The notes under the pieces: generated by a model
What the model saw: the letters and a program-made list of their open reading frames with translations, nothing else
What the model was told of the DNA's origin: nothing
Databases searched by the model: none
Assembly: GCA_027919835.1 (NCBI GenBank)
Contig: JANVFP010000008.1
Coordinates: forward strand, 1,364,001-1,428,000
DNA length: 64,000 bases
Direction: 5' to 3'
From: Lentinula raphanica
Lineage: Eukaryota; Basidiomycota; Agaricomycetes; Agaricales; Omphalotaceae
Shown here: one piece after another, positions 1-10,991 of the stretch
Layout: each line of letters begins with the position of its first letter
Numbering within the stretch: the stretch's first letter is position 1
Made by a program: the position numbers and the translations under genes

Positions 1-1685
1 TCAGATTCTCGATACGCTAGTACCAAAGCATGGGGCCAATGGGTTGTTGTCATTGGCTGGATAGTGACACAGTGTGTAGAGAGAGCCAAAAGATATTGAC
101 ATGAGCTAATTGATGAGGATAGTCCTAGCCCTTCAGCTGAGTCTTATCAAAACTTGAGAGTAAATGTTGCCACTACCACCAGCGCTCATGCCACCACACC
201 CAAGAGGAGGTTTGGGATAGTATTCTTCATGCATCCTCGAGGATGGGATATGATGTTGTTCCAGGAAATCCTTCGCTGATGATGTCCAGGTTCAATGAAT
301 GGATAAAGGTGAACAAATACTACCAGCGACAGGTTCTTGTTCACGTTGTCTTGTATCGCTGTAATTCAATGTGCAATCGCGTTCCTGCTCCCATTCTCGA
401 AGTTCACGCTCTCATTCAATCTCACACGAGCGTTGGTCGTCACAGTTGATATATGTTCCTGGACCGGGACACTGGTGATTATGGATCCATCCTGAGGTGC
501 GACTGTCTATGGAGGGCGAGATGGGAGGCATGGAATGTGCATGTGCATGAACGTCATGTGTCCCAGCCAACTCGTGTAGATTGTGGTGTCTCGAGCGCGA
601 ACTTCTACAATGCTCACATTCGCAGTCTGAGGGAGGCGGCCCCATACTGTGCAGGACATGTTGCATGGAGGAAGACTTTCCGCATAGTGGTGACCCTGAG
701 TGGGGCCGAGATGATAGGGAGCTTGTTGGGGAGGAAGATTATAGGAGCGTGTTCACTCATGACTATTATGAAGAGGATGTGAATATGTTGAATATCGTCC
801 CAGGATCAAGTTCAACATCCTGTTTCTGCAGGTTTCTGCATGCAGAGGAAGATGGTAACCGGTACAATAGAGATAGCGGTGGGTATGAAAGTGAGGTTGT
901 TAATCCCGCCTGTGAGGGGACCCGGTGTGAGCATATCAAAGAAGCAACATAACAGGCAGAAGAAGAGGCAATGATGAACTTTGAGGTGAACTTAACGAAT
1001 GTTGACAAAGAGTAGCATGTCAGCAAGCACGTGCACAAAGAAAGCGTGACTGAAGTTTCCAGTCCCAATTTGGTGAAAAAAATCCAAAACAGGCAATTTT
1101 TAATGAAACCAAATAAGGCGATTTTTGACAGTTTTCCCACGGCAAACGGGCTATAGGCTGCTATAGGACGATTCCTTCATTCCGGACTCGTAACAGATTG
1201 GAGTGCAGTCTACCAACCGAACAAGATGTATATCAGCAGTTGCATCGTATTATGATCAGATCATATCTCTAGCATCCAATAGACTGTTGAAATCGAACTC
1301 AAATTACTCAATCGTAAGAGTCACCACGTCGAAGATACGGTCATATCTTCTGCTTTGACGCAGACTCAAAGTTGGCCCTAGTAGTTCACCTTAGTTGACC
1401 AGCCTTGAAGCTTGATCACTGGCAGCATGTTGGAGGAGGTGCCACACTTCGAATTTTGTTCGTGAAGAACGCCTGTGGTTCTGACTTCTGAAGCTTGTTA
1501 CCTTTCTACTTCCACGATGTGCGTGTCTTGTTTATCTCATCGCGGAAGCATTGAATTTGCTGCTAATCAAATGTTATCATTAGGTTTTGAATTCTCTCAT
1601 GACTGCTATTCGCTATCTCAGTCTCCATAGTTCCTGCCTATCTTAGTCTTGTTCCCTCCAGGCTCAGTAGGCTGAGATCCGGACA
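1..1685. other. Stretch without a supportable gene
   Basis: No reading frame longer than about 125 codons occurs, and none shows a motif, a convincing exon chain or a family that I recognise. Overlapping frames at 412-952 on both strands are rich in Cys, His and acidic residues but have no consistent exon series. The last 200 bases before 1686 are pyrimidine-rich and probably hold the promoter and 5' leader of the transporter gene that follows. A decayed gene or transposon remnant cannot be excluded. Confidence 0.5.
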
Positions 1686-4060
1686 ATGTCAAGGCTTCCA
1701 GCTCCAGAGAACCCAGTTGCACCTGCAGACACTGTAGATGATGGAGACGAAGACCAGTCCAAGACCAGCTCCCTTGAGATACAACAGCCAGAACTACAGA
1801 AGCGTAAAGGAGTTACGTTCGTCTCGTCGATTAGCAAGGATGAGCCGGAAGTGACAAGGCGAGAGTTGTGGGTATGTAGCAGGCGTTCTCCAACAAGGTT
1901 ATCCCACTCACTGACAATCGTTTTGTGACAGTCTTACTATCGTATGTCTTGATACTGCTATAGTACTCTGATACTCTGGCTAATCCTCTCGAGTCAGTAT
2001 ATTATAATGGAGACAATGTATGTTACATTCACAGTGGGAGCGTCCGAGCCAGCTTTTCATTCGATCTCGCTAGGGTGTCGGTCCCAATGGCTATTCCCTT
2101 ACTCTGTTCCAACTCTGGGCGACAGCTGCAGGATATGACCCTGCTCAGGGACCTGGTTCTTCATGCACAGCTACTTCTCAATGCGTCTTACCATGGGGAA
2201 CGGTGTATGTTTCCAGTTACTCACAAACTCCCCCGTAATTCCTGACTGTTTCTCTAGGTCAAGGCAGTCGCAAGTGTAGTACTCGTTGCAAATGGCGTCA
2301 GCTTCGCCGTACGTCCTTGACCCACTTCCAATCATGCTCCGAGTCCCGTTCAAGCTCCATCTTACTGTTTTGGCAGGTCATGACACTTATCTTCACAACG
2401 ATCGGTTCTGCGGCTGATTATGGGAATTTCGGTCGATGGCTTCTACTCGTCATCACCTGTATCTGCTGGGGAGCTCAGTTCGCCAGCGTCAGCCTTACTT
2501 CTCCCTCACGCTGGGGCGCTGCTATGGCTTTGTACATGATTGGATTTATCTCCTATGGCGCCACCCTTGTTTTCTATGCTGCTGTATTTCCTCGTTTAGC
2601 ACGGAACACTCCGCATTCCCGAGCTCTGAGAGCACGATATGAAGCCGGCGAAATAGATCGTGAGGTATATGAGACCGAAGAGAGTTTGGAGAAGAATAGG
2701 ATCAGCAATATCAGCACGGTTTGTTATTTTCTTAGTTGAGCTTCATGGGGCATACTCATTCGAACATCTAGGCGCACAGTAACATCGGCTACATTGCGAC
2801 TCTCTGCCTCAATTTGAGTCTTTTGATACCTCTGGCCAACAACTCCAAAGTCAACAACTATGTCATTGTTCTGTACGTCGTGCTTTGCATTCCGCCCGAT
2901 GAATGAACATGCCCAACTGATTCCAGTATGCACACAGCACCAATGGTTACTGGGTCTTGACAGGCATTTGGTGGTGTGAGTTAGACTTTCGTAATCTCTT
3001 GCGGGACTTTACTGAAGTCTAAGCTGTAGTTATCTTCCAACAACCCCGACCCGGTCCTCCTCTGCCCAAAGGTGAACATTATTTGACAATCGGATGGAAA
3101 CAGGTTTGCATTTCTGGCTATGGACCTCTTTCTCTCTTCTCACATCCACACGTAGATATGGGCTGCCTTCAAGCAATACAAGAAACTTCCCTACACATTT
3201 GTCTATATCTTCGCTTTCTTCCTGCTGGCAGATGTGTGTTCTTTTTGTTAATAAACGCCAGGTTGTTAACCTCGATCATGAAAAGGGCCTCAACACTACC
3301 GGAACTCTCATCAACATATGCCAGAACGATAAATTCTCCTTCAGCTTCCTCCAAAACACATACCTTGGTTTGGCTCAAGCTATAACGTCTACTGCTAGCA
3401 CTTTTGGTTTCTGGTATATCCAAAGGTACTGGAAGATTAGTACGAAGAAAATGTTCGTCGTGACGAACGTGGTGACTATTTTCATTCCCCTGTGGGGAAT
3501 GATTGGTATATGGACGAATAGCATCGGGTGAGTGTTGTTATGTAGCCCGGCCCAGAAGCCTCCTATGCTGAAGATTGCGCTAGATATCACAACGTCTGGG
3601 AATTCTGGTATGCTTTTCCGTTGGTTATCTGTTTTGAGAACTCCTTCGACCTTGAGTAGGTTCTACAACGTCGTTTTTGGTATCTTCCAAGCACCATATT
3701 ATGCTTTTTCTCAGACCATGATGGCCGAGCTCACTCCTCCCGGATTCGATAACATGGTACGCAGTTCGAAAGATATTACCTGCTCCCGCTGACATTCAGC
3801 TGTGTTGTCAGTTCTTTGGTTTGTTTGGATTGTCCAATCGTGCGTCCTCCATGATAGGACCAAACGTCATACAAGCCATCATCAATAACACTGGAAATAA
3901 CTGGATGGGCTTCCCGTTTCTGTTTGCCCTGTGTACGATTGCGTCGCTGATCATCTGGTTTGGAGTCGACGTACAGAAGGGGCGACGACATGCTGTGACG
4001 TGGGCAAATGAGATCAGGAAAGAGCAAGGGAATATAGAGGGAGATGGCCTGATCCACTGA
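1686..4060 (+). CDS. Atg22-like major facilitator family membrane carrier
   Basis: Multi-exon gene for a polytopic membrane protein resembling Atg22, the vacuolar effluxer that releases amino acids after autophagy. After an acidic and Lys-rich N-terminus the chain reads RRELWSYYLYYNGDNGVGP, then VLVANGVSFAVMTLIFTTIG, followed by alternating hydrophobic helices and the late segment FFGLFGLSNRASSMIGPNVI before a charged tail. These segments fit the Atg22-like branch seen in many copies in mushrooms. The start at 1686 is the first ATG of an open exon. The codons for SYY and the next Leu are built from a 10-base exon (1932-1941) joined to the exon at about 2000. The exact transported substrate cannot be read from the sequence. 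Agaricomycete Atg22-like paralogs are not necessarily vacuolar. Confidence 0.8.
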
Positions 4061-4289
4061 TTTGTGATTGGGAATTTCGATGTTGCATACAGTGTATCTA
4101 GCAATGTTACTTGTTACTTCACTGCATTGCGAATAATATTGAACAGTTGGAAAATTGAAGGCGCCCGCGTACGGTTCTCGTACGCGGAGAGATGCGCGAC
4201 AGTTTTTTCGGAAGAATTGATCCGCCTTTCTTGCTTCATCCATCATCTCAGCATGACTCCGAATCTCTGTTCTCTGTTTTGCCACCACC

Positions 4290-6033
4290 ATGTTCTCCTC
4301 AACGGTCAGTCCCAATGACCCAATAGAGAGTCAACCAACCATTGGAATCATTGGCATGGGGGCTATGGGAAAGATGTATGCCAAATTATTTGCAAAAGCT
4401 GGCTGGAAAAAGTACGCGATCATCCGTATCGATCCCTCGTATTGGTGTTGACTGATCTACTTTTCTGTTGCTTAGAATTCACGTATGTGACCGTCCAGAG
4501 AACTATGCATCGATACGAGAATATTGTGCTTCCGGTGAGGATCTTGCTATCGTTCTATCTTTTGTCATTAAATCCAGTTGTGATAGAAGTACCAAACGTG
4601 CAAGTATTGAAGGATGGTCATGCTGTCGCCCGCTCATCTGATTTCATGATGTACTCAGTTGAAGCTGAGTTCATAGGACGTGTCGTTCAAGAATACGGGC
4701 CTTGTACGTTATGACTCTACCAACGTTATGTCGCGCTCTAACTTTGATTACAGCCACGAAAATGGGTGCCATTGTTTCAGGCCAGACTTCCGTCAAAGCA
4801 CCAGAAAAAGAAGCCTTCGAGAAATCACTTCCGGCTGACGCTCATATCATTTCGATTCATTCATTACATGGGCCAACTGTATCCACATTAGGGCAACCAT
4901 TGGTCGGTCCAAATAGACTACTCTCATGTTTTGACGTCCTCAATCTTCCTTCAGATCATCATCAATCATCGAGGTTCTGCTGACGCTCTTGCATTAGTGG
5001 AGAACCTTCTACGCTCGTTCAAATCGCGCTACGTATATCTAACGTACGAGGAACACGATTTGGTCACAGCCAACACGCAGGCCGTCACGCATGCTGCTTT
5101 TTTGAGGTATGTCCCACTTGTCTTTCTATATTCGGATGGTCCAATGGTGATACTACCTTCAGCATGGGAACCGCATGGGCATCAGAAGGATCCTATCCTT
5201 GGGAGCAAGGTCTATATGTTGGGGGCATTGAGACCGTCAAGGTCAATCTTGCGCTACGGATCTATAGCAACGCTTGGCATGTATACGCAGGACTCGCTAT
5301 ACTCAACCCAAAAGCTCGCGAACAGATCAACCAGTACGCACAAAGTGCGACAGAACTGTACAAAATGATGCTCGAGGCTGGGAGTGGGTTACCAAAAGAG
5401 AGGGTCGATCGATCCACAGAGTTGGTTTCCGAGAGAGAGTCGAAACTGCGCCAGAGACTTGAATGGGCTCGGGCAGTTGTATTTGGCGATCCGTCCAAAA
5501 CAAGAAACAGGAAACCAATCCTTTTATCCGAAGACATACTGGATAAATTCTCCCTTGGACGTTCGAATACTGCGACTTCAATCACTGTTCCAGACCCTTG
5601 TTCATCATCGCACATAGACTCCTCTCCTCGAAAAGCAAACTCTCACTTGTCGCTGTTAGCCATGGTTGACTGTTGGGCACATCTCAATATCAATCCATTC
5701 CACCACCTAGATCTTGCAGCTACACCCCTATTCCGTCTCTTCTTAGGCGTGGCAGAACACCTATTTTTGAATCCGACCCTCATGGACATGACAATCAATT
5801 CAGCGATATACGATACCTGGCATCGGGCAAACGACCTCGAGTTCGTAGTGGCGGCCAGAGGGTGGAGTCAGTGCGTGAAATTTATGAGCTTTGAAGTTTA
5901 CAGGAAGAGGTTTGATGAAACCCGGATATTCTTTGAGCCCAGATTCGAAGAGGCTGGGTTACTTGGGAGTAAGATGATAGCGGCACTGATGGCAAGTGGA
6001 ATGGATTCGGAATCGACAAACCTGTCAGCGTAG
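4290..6033 (+). CDS. TYR1: Prephenate dehydrogenase (NADP+)
   Basis: Catalyses oxidative decarboxylation of prephenate to 4-hydroxyphenylpyruvate in tyrosine biosynthesis. The N-terminus has the Rossmann dinucleotide-binding motif GIIGMGAMGKMYAKLF, then IHVCDRPENY at the second strand. Later segments SIHSLHGP, HDLVTANTQAVTHAAF and MGTAWASEGSYPWE match fungal Tyr1. The long C-terminal helical region lies in one exon (5164-6033) and ends with TAG at 6031-6033. Four or more short introns interrupt the first half; joining the exon ending at 4411 to the one starting near 4476 gives WKKIHVCDRP. The ATG at 4290 sits in a good context (CCACCATGT) only about 230 bases after the upstream transporter gene. 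I see no break. The next gene, ILV3, also belongs to amino acid synthesis, but there is no sign of co-transcription. Confidence 0.92.
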
Positions 6034-6361
6034 ATGGCAGGAGATAAAACCATGGGCTCGCATACGTCGACTTTACCACAGGCGATCTAGAATTTTTGGG
6101 GCATATAGATAGATTTCTCTCGATGAATGAGGCAAAGGATTTGCGATGCTATCTTGATTCTTCTCCGTATCACCGGGTTTGTACTGCCCTCGTGAATGGT
6201 ATGGTCTCGTCTAGCATGTAATCCTCGCAACATCATTGGAGAAAGCTGACCATGTGAACCGGTCCGCATCCGACTAAGTACCACCGTGTCGCTGCATTTA
6301 AGGCCTTTAAAAGCCTGGAAGACACGACGATAATCTTCCTCAGCAAAGTAGGACTTCCCCA
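6034..6361. other. Intergenic spacer between TYR1 and ILV3
   Basis: About 330 bases between two genes on the plus strand. It should hold the TYR1 terminator and the ILV3 promoter. A minus-strand frame crosses it (6087-6362) but has no family signature. I see no repeat or RNA gene. Confidence 0.5.
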
Positions 6362-9300
6362 ATGTCTTCTGGAGACGTGCAAATGTGAGCTAATCGCCCG
6401 CATCTGCATCTGTCGTGATTTAGCATGTTCTGAACGGACGACAATTCAGACATACCTTGAAGCCAACGACTCCTCCTGCAGATGGAGTGAAGTTGAACAA
6501 GATCTCTTCTGAAATCACACAGACGAAAGTGCGCATATTTCAGGCTTTCGTCGAGCTCAAACTGATAACATTCGGCTTATACTTTGTTAATCTAGATCCA
6601 TGGTGGTGCTCAAGCTATGCGTTAGTTTCGAGCCGAAAACTATCCAGATTGGTAATGATTGATCACTTCAAACATGGTACAGTCTACGCAGTCGGCTTGA
6701 CAGAAGAGGACATGAACAAGCCTCAGGTATCGACTTGCGATCTGTGCTCTTCGAAGAACTTCGTGCTGATGAGAGGATATCAAGATCGGCATTTCCCCTG
6801 TCTGGTGGGAGGGAAATCCATGCAATTCTCATCTGGTACAGTCATGGATCAGTCTAGACAAGATCGTTCATTGACATTGGTCATGGTATTCCAACGATAG
6901 CTCGAGCTGGGCAAGCATGTCAAAGAAGGCTGTGTGCAAGAGGACTTGGTAGGATTGATGTTCAATACGATTGGTGTCAGGTGAGCTTCGTCGACAGAAG
7001 CTCATATTCGAAGTTAAAGCCTATATTTTGCATAGCGATGGTAGGATGTTTCCACGATTATGATGCTTACAGTGCTCAGAGTCTAACGAGCGTTCATGAC
7101 TACTACTAGCAATCACGATGGGAACGGATGGTACGAAGCGAGCTGGTAGATTCTTGTTTCTCTCATGTTGAAGCTGCCAATCAGGAATGCGATACTCCCT
7201 GCCAAGTCGAGACTTGATTGCAGATTCTATCGAAGGTTGGACGAGTTCAAACACAACATCTAGCAGGTGTCGCTGACTCGATGTTCCAGCGGTCAGGGTT
7301 TCCTCTGTGGAAGACTGGTGTCATGTAATGACTCATTGCAACTTCTCTAGGTTGTGATGGTGAGTGATATCACTACTTGTAGATGCAAACAGCCGAACAT
7401 GATATAGGGAATGAAATATGATGGGAACATATCGATTCCTGGGTGCGACAAGAACATGGTTCTGTATCCTTTGATCTCGAACGAAATATCATTTCCCTGA
7501 CGAGTCTCTGAATACGATAGCCCGGATGGTATGTCTCCATCGACTGTGTATGTGCTTACACGCTGCTGAATTACCTCGAGTTTCATGGCAGCCGTGCGAC
7601 ACAACAGACCAACGATTATTGTGTATGGTGGAACCATTGCTGCTGGTACTCGACACGTCGGTAAGTTCAAATATCCTGTAAGTATACGAGCATATCTCAC
7701 ATCATCCTGCACCACAGACTGTCCATCCATGGGATACAAGGCGGGAGGCACGGTCAATATCAGCGATGCATTCGAATCCTACGGTAATTCCCCTTTTTTT
7801 CAATTTCAATTCCACAGTCTGGACAGCGGAGGTCTTCTTTAGGAGCCTATCGAGTAGGGAAGATCAATGATGAAGAGCGTTATGATGTCGTGCGACATGC
7901 TTGTCCGGGTAAGTACTGCCACAATGCATTCGACTAGTATCTCAGGACTGAGGCCTCAATTTCCTTAGGGGCTGGAGCTTGTGGTGGTATGTACACAGCC
8001 AATACGATGTCCTCCTCCCTAGAAGGTATGATTCTCTGTGATGCAGTTGTATGAATCTCACATGGTTGCTTCAGTATTGGGCATGACTCTGCCTTACTCC
8101 TCAAGGTTTGATCATTCTCTGTCGAACTTCCAAAAGCCAAGCTTAAAATCTCGTCAGCACTCCGGCAGAGAGTCCTGGTAAGCTTAGAGCGGTGTGCATA
8201 TTATGATGATGATAGTACTTATTTTGAAACAGCCAAGGTTCAAGAATGTCTTAAGGCTGGAAAATATCTCAAGCATCTTCTTGAACTCGATCTCAAACCT
8301 AAGTAAGTGGGTATCGTTGAACCTTTTTCTGCTGAAAGTACAACCGTAATGGCTAGGGATATCCTCACTCGTCAATCATTCTTGAACGCTATTGTGATCG
8401 TCAACATCCTCGGAGGTTCCACCAACGCCGTAACGCACTTATTTCCATACACGGAAAAAGAGCGCTCATGAGATCACTGTAGGTCCTCCATTTGTTGGCA
8501 ATGGCAAGAGCAGCAGACATTGAGGTGAGTGGAACAATCACGTAGATCACCCAGAACACTAAGTCTACACTGATTAGCTTTCTATCGATGATTTCCAAAC
8601 CATCTCTGAGAAAACGCCGTTCATAGCCGATCTCAAGCCTTCTGGTTTGCAACTCAGCTTGGACTTTTATATGGCGTACTACTGATACCTCTTGCTCAAG
8701 GAAAATATTATATGGAAGATGTGAACTCTATTCAGTGCATACTGTCCGATACGACTGCTCACTGCGACTTTAGATTCATCGTATCGGCGGTATCCCTGCA
8801 CTCATGAAGTATATCTTGAATCATCGTCCGGATCGTACGTCCTAACTTCTTCTGTAATGCTCAGCTGGCTCGAGTTTACTAACCTCGCTCGGAACTCTAG
8901 TCATCGACGGGTCTCAACTTACAGTCACTGGCAAAACTCTGGCGGAAAACCTGGCTGACGTCGAGGAAATCTCATTCGATAACCAAGATGTCATTCGAAG
9001 ATTCGAAAACCCCATTAAATCGACTGGACATCTGATGATATTGCGTGGCAACCTTGCACCAGAGACAGCAGTTGCAAAGATCACAGGGAAGGAAGGCACC
9101 CGGTTTGAGGTACTTCTATTGTCGTCCTTGGTTGCTTGAACATTCCTAACTGTTTTCAGGGAGTTGCAAAATGTTTCGACACGTATTGAGCATCAACTCT
9201 CTGGTTCATGTTCTGTCTTGACTTGGTATTTCTTTCAGCGTCGACGAATTCTTCCCTGCTCTTGAGAAAGGAGAGGTGAAAGGAGGCATGGTTCTCATCT

Positions 9301-9906
9301 TCCGATACCAGGGTCCAAGAGGTGCTCCCGGAATGCCAGAGGTATTTTAGTCTGATTCTGCCTTGAGACAAGCTCTGTCATATTGAACATACATCTGCCA
9401 GATGTTGGGACAAACTGCTGCTTTGGCTGGGGCGGGGCTCAGCAAAACAACGGCCCTCATCACAGACGGTCGGTTTTCAGGTGCATCGCATGGCTTCATC
9501 ATCGGGCATGTCGTTCCAGAAGCCCGCACAGGAGGGTAAGAAAATTTGAAGCTGCTGATTTTCCCGTCGACTAAAAGCCATCATGCCTCTAGACCTATCG
9601 CGCTTGTCGAGGATGGCGACAAGATCATGTAAGAAGAGTTCGCACATAGTATCTGAGTTCACTCATTAGCACCAGAATCGACACAGAAACAAGAGAAATC
9701 AATTGGATCGTTGATCAAGCAGAGCAAGATAGACGTAGCGAAGAATGGAAGGCGTCAGGCAAAGGAAAACTCAACGTCCGAAGAGGTATACTGTATAGAT
9801 ATGCTAGGGAAGTCGCGGTAAGAGAATTGATGCTCATTTCATATCTGTGGTATTGATGTTCTTGATATTCAAACAGCCCGCGAGTTTGGGAGCATTCTGT
9901 GATTGA
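6362..9906 (+). CDS. ILV3: Dihydroxy-acid dehydratase (ILV3/IlvD family)
   Basis: Dehydrates 2,3-dihydroxy-acids to 2-oxo acids in valine, leucine and isoleucine synthesis, using an iron-sulfur cluster. The spliced chain is complete, about 590 residues. Cluster-binding cysteines are seen in [25 protein letters not shown] and [17 protein letters not shown]. Other family blocks include [84 protein letters not shown] and [17 protein letters not shown] infer about 32 exons, several under 25 bases. The start at 6362 (MSSGDVQIHTLKP) joins in frame through a 65-base intron. It lacks an obvious mitochondrial presequence, although fungal Ilv3 is usually mitochondrial, so this copy may be cytosolic or have an extra 5' exon. 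In-frame stops between exons look like decay at first sight, but all are removed by GT-AG introns. Confidence 0.9.
7036..7528 (+). other. Microexon cluster inside ILV3
   Basis: Comparing the spliced protein with conserved ILV3 blocks forces very small exons here: CGATG at 7036-7040 (5 bases), CG at 7290-7291 (2 bases), GTTGTGATG at 7351-7359 (9 bases) and CCCGGATG at 7521-7528 (8 bases). The normal-sized pieces between them are 7110-7130, 7185-7235 and 7408-7458. All flanking introns are 52-69 bases with GT and AG ends. The result is an uninterrupted chain through [34 protein letters not shown] and [18 protein letters not shown]. The 5- and 8-base exons are well supported by protein identity. 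The 2-base exon is inferred from the frame, the intron lengths and the family spacing. Confidence 0.7.
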
Positions 9907-9959
9907 ACTCGAAAGAATGTGGCTGTCGATTAAGAAATGAAAGATACATGTATAATATA

Positions 9960-9967
9960 GCTGGAAT
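9960..9967. repeat. Left target-site duplication of the hAT-type element
   Basis: The octamer GCTGGAAT directly precedes the element and is repeated exactly at 10268-10275 just after it. An 8 bp duplication is the hallmark of hAT superfamily insertion. Confidence 0.85.
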
Positions 9968-10267
9968 CAGTGATGGCCAGTCAATGACTTGAAGTCAATG
10001 ACAAAGGTCAATGACATGACATGACAGCTTAGTAATTGACCGCTGGTCAAAGTCAATGACATTGACCCCGGCGCTTACCAGGCGCTACCATCCAGTCCTG
10101 AGACTTAGCTTCCCGATTAGGTGCTCACTTGCCGCGGGCTGCCGAACGGTCGTACAACTACAAAATCGGCCCGTTGAAGTCAATGTCAATGTCATTGACC
10201 GTGGGTCATTGACTTAGGGTCAAAGGTCATTGACTTTGTCGGCAAGTCAATGACTTGTCCATCACTG
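9968..10267. mobile_element. Non-autonomous hAT-type MITE, 300 bp
   Basis: The element begins CAGTGATGG and ends CCATCACTG. The terminal inverted repeats match over roughly 25 bases with a few mismatches, and the ends are flanked by a perfect 8 bp direct duplication. The CAGTG end and 8 bp duplication place it with hAT transposons. No transposase is encoded, so it needs a source elsewhere. Both arms are packed with copies of TCAATGAC or its complement GTCATTGA around a GC-richer core (about 10065-10170). It lies 61 bases downstream of the ILV3 stop and 18 bases beyond the end of the small membrane protein gene, so it sits between two 3' ends. Perfect duplications suggest a recent insertion. 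Confidence 0.85.
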
Positions 10268-10275
10268 GCTGGAAT
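10268..10275. repeat. Right target-site duplication of the hAT-type element
   Basis: Second exact copy of GCTGGAAT, directly after the right terminal inverted repeat; partner of 9960-9967. Confidence 0.85.
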
Positions 10276-10285
10276 GCAAACTGGT

Positions 10286-10856
10286 TTAACATTTTTTCGA
10301 TGTCCGTGCAACTGCGTCTGCATCATCTGTACATAGAGCTTCTTCATCATGAAGCGATGAGGATGCATTGGTAATTTCTGCCTTGTCTACTCCAGAATGA
10401 GGTTCTCTTGGTCGGTGGCCCGTGAGCAACGCAGGATCTGGAGGCATAACGATCTTCTCTGGAGGCTCCTCCTTCGGCTGTTCTACGTTGAGAGGTGGTA
10501 TTTTGCCCCGTTTACGCAGTTTGCGTTTGTATCTCTTGCGAAAGTATATGGCGAACCCGATTATCCATGCTAAGCCCAGTACTCCTAAACCGATATAAGC
10601 ATCCTAATAGCAGAGTGATCAAGCTACACACCTCCACAGACACTTCCTGCAATGATCGGAGTTTTGGGTTTACTACAGAACTTGAGCAAAAGGCGATTCA
10701 GGAAAAGCAAAATAGGACACACCTGCTTGTGGAAGCCGCAGTAGACGAGGAAGTAGAGTCCAGGACTTGCTTCAAAGTAGTGCCATCGAATACTATAGAT
10801 AGTTTGAGAGATTCAGCATGTATTTGAATGAGGAAATGAATAAACTGACCAGGCAT
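10286..10856 (-). CDS. Small single-pass membrane protein, unknown function
   Basis: Four exons read on the minus strand give a protein of about 130 residues: a short Ser/Thr-rich N-terminus (MPVFDGTTLKQVLDSTSS), a Pro/Lys patch, one hydrophobic helix (AYIGLGVLGLAWIIGFAIYF) and a strongly basic stop-transfer sequence RKRYKRKLRKR. A Pro/Glu-rich tail follows, ending at TAA (10286-10288). The layout is that of a type I or III membrane protein with a cytoplasmic tail. I do not recognise a family. The start at 10856 is the nearest ATG that joins in frame; a further upstream exon adding a signal peptide is possible. Its 3' end lies almost against the hAT element. Confidence 0.6.
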
Positions 10857-10991
10857 GTTGATGGTCTATATCATGGTGTCAATTGACAATTGGCGCTCAA
10901 AGAACCAATCAGGCTTAGCAATCATTCTCAAGCGCCCAGCGCAGTATGCACAGCGTATAAAAATCGATAAAGCTAAGTAGGCAGGTATGTA

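Noticed and set aside
3776..4315. 179-codon minus-strand frame overlapping the transporter end and TYR1 start
   Set aside because: It crosses verified exons of two plus-strand genes and shows no family signature.
7234..7351. A non-canonical GG-AG or GT-GG intron, or a 1-base frameshift, between SIE and VVM of ILV3
   Set aside because: A 2-base exon with two canonical introns of normal length explains the frame and the residue spacing without any irregular splice site.
6457..9906. ILV3 first looked like a pseudogene with many stops and frame jumps
   Set aside because: All stops fall in 50-70 base GT-AG introns, and the spliced chain covers every conserved block through to a normal C-terminus.
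9975..10258. TCAATGAC repeats as a CRISPR-like array or tandem satellite
   Set aside because: Units are short, irregularly spaced and in both orientations, and the block has transposon ends with an 8 bp duplication; the host is a fungus.
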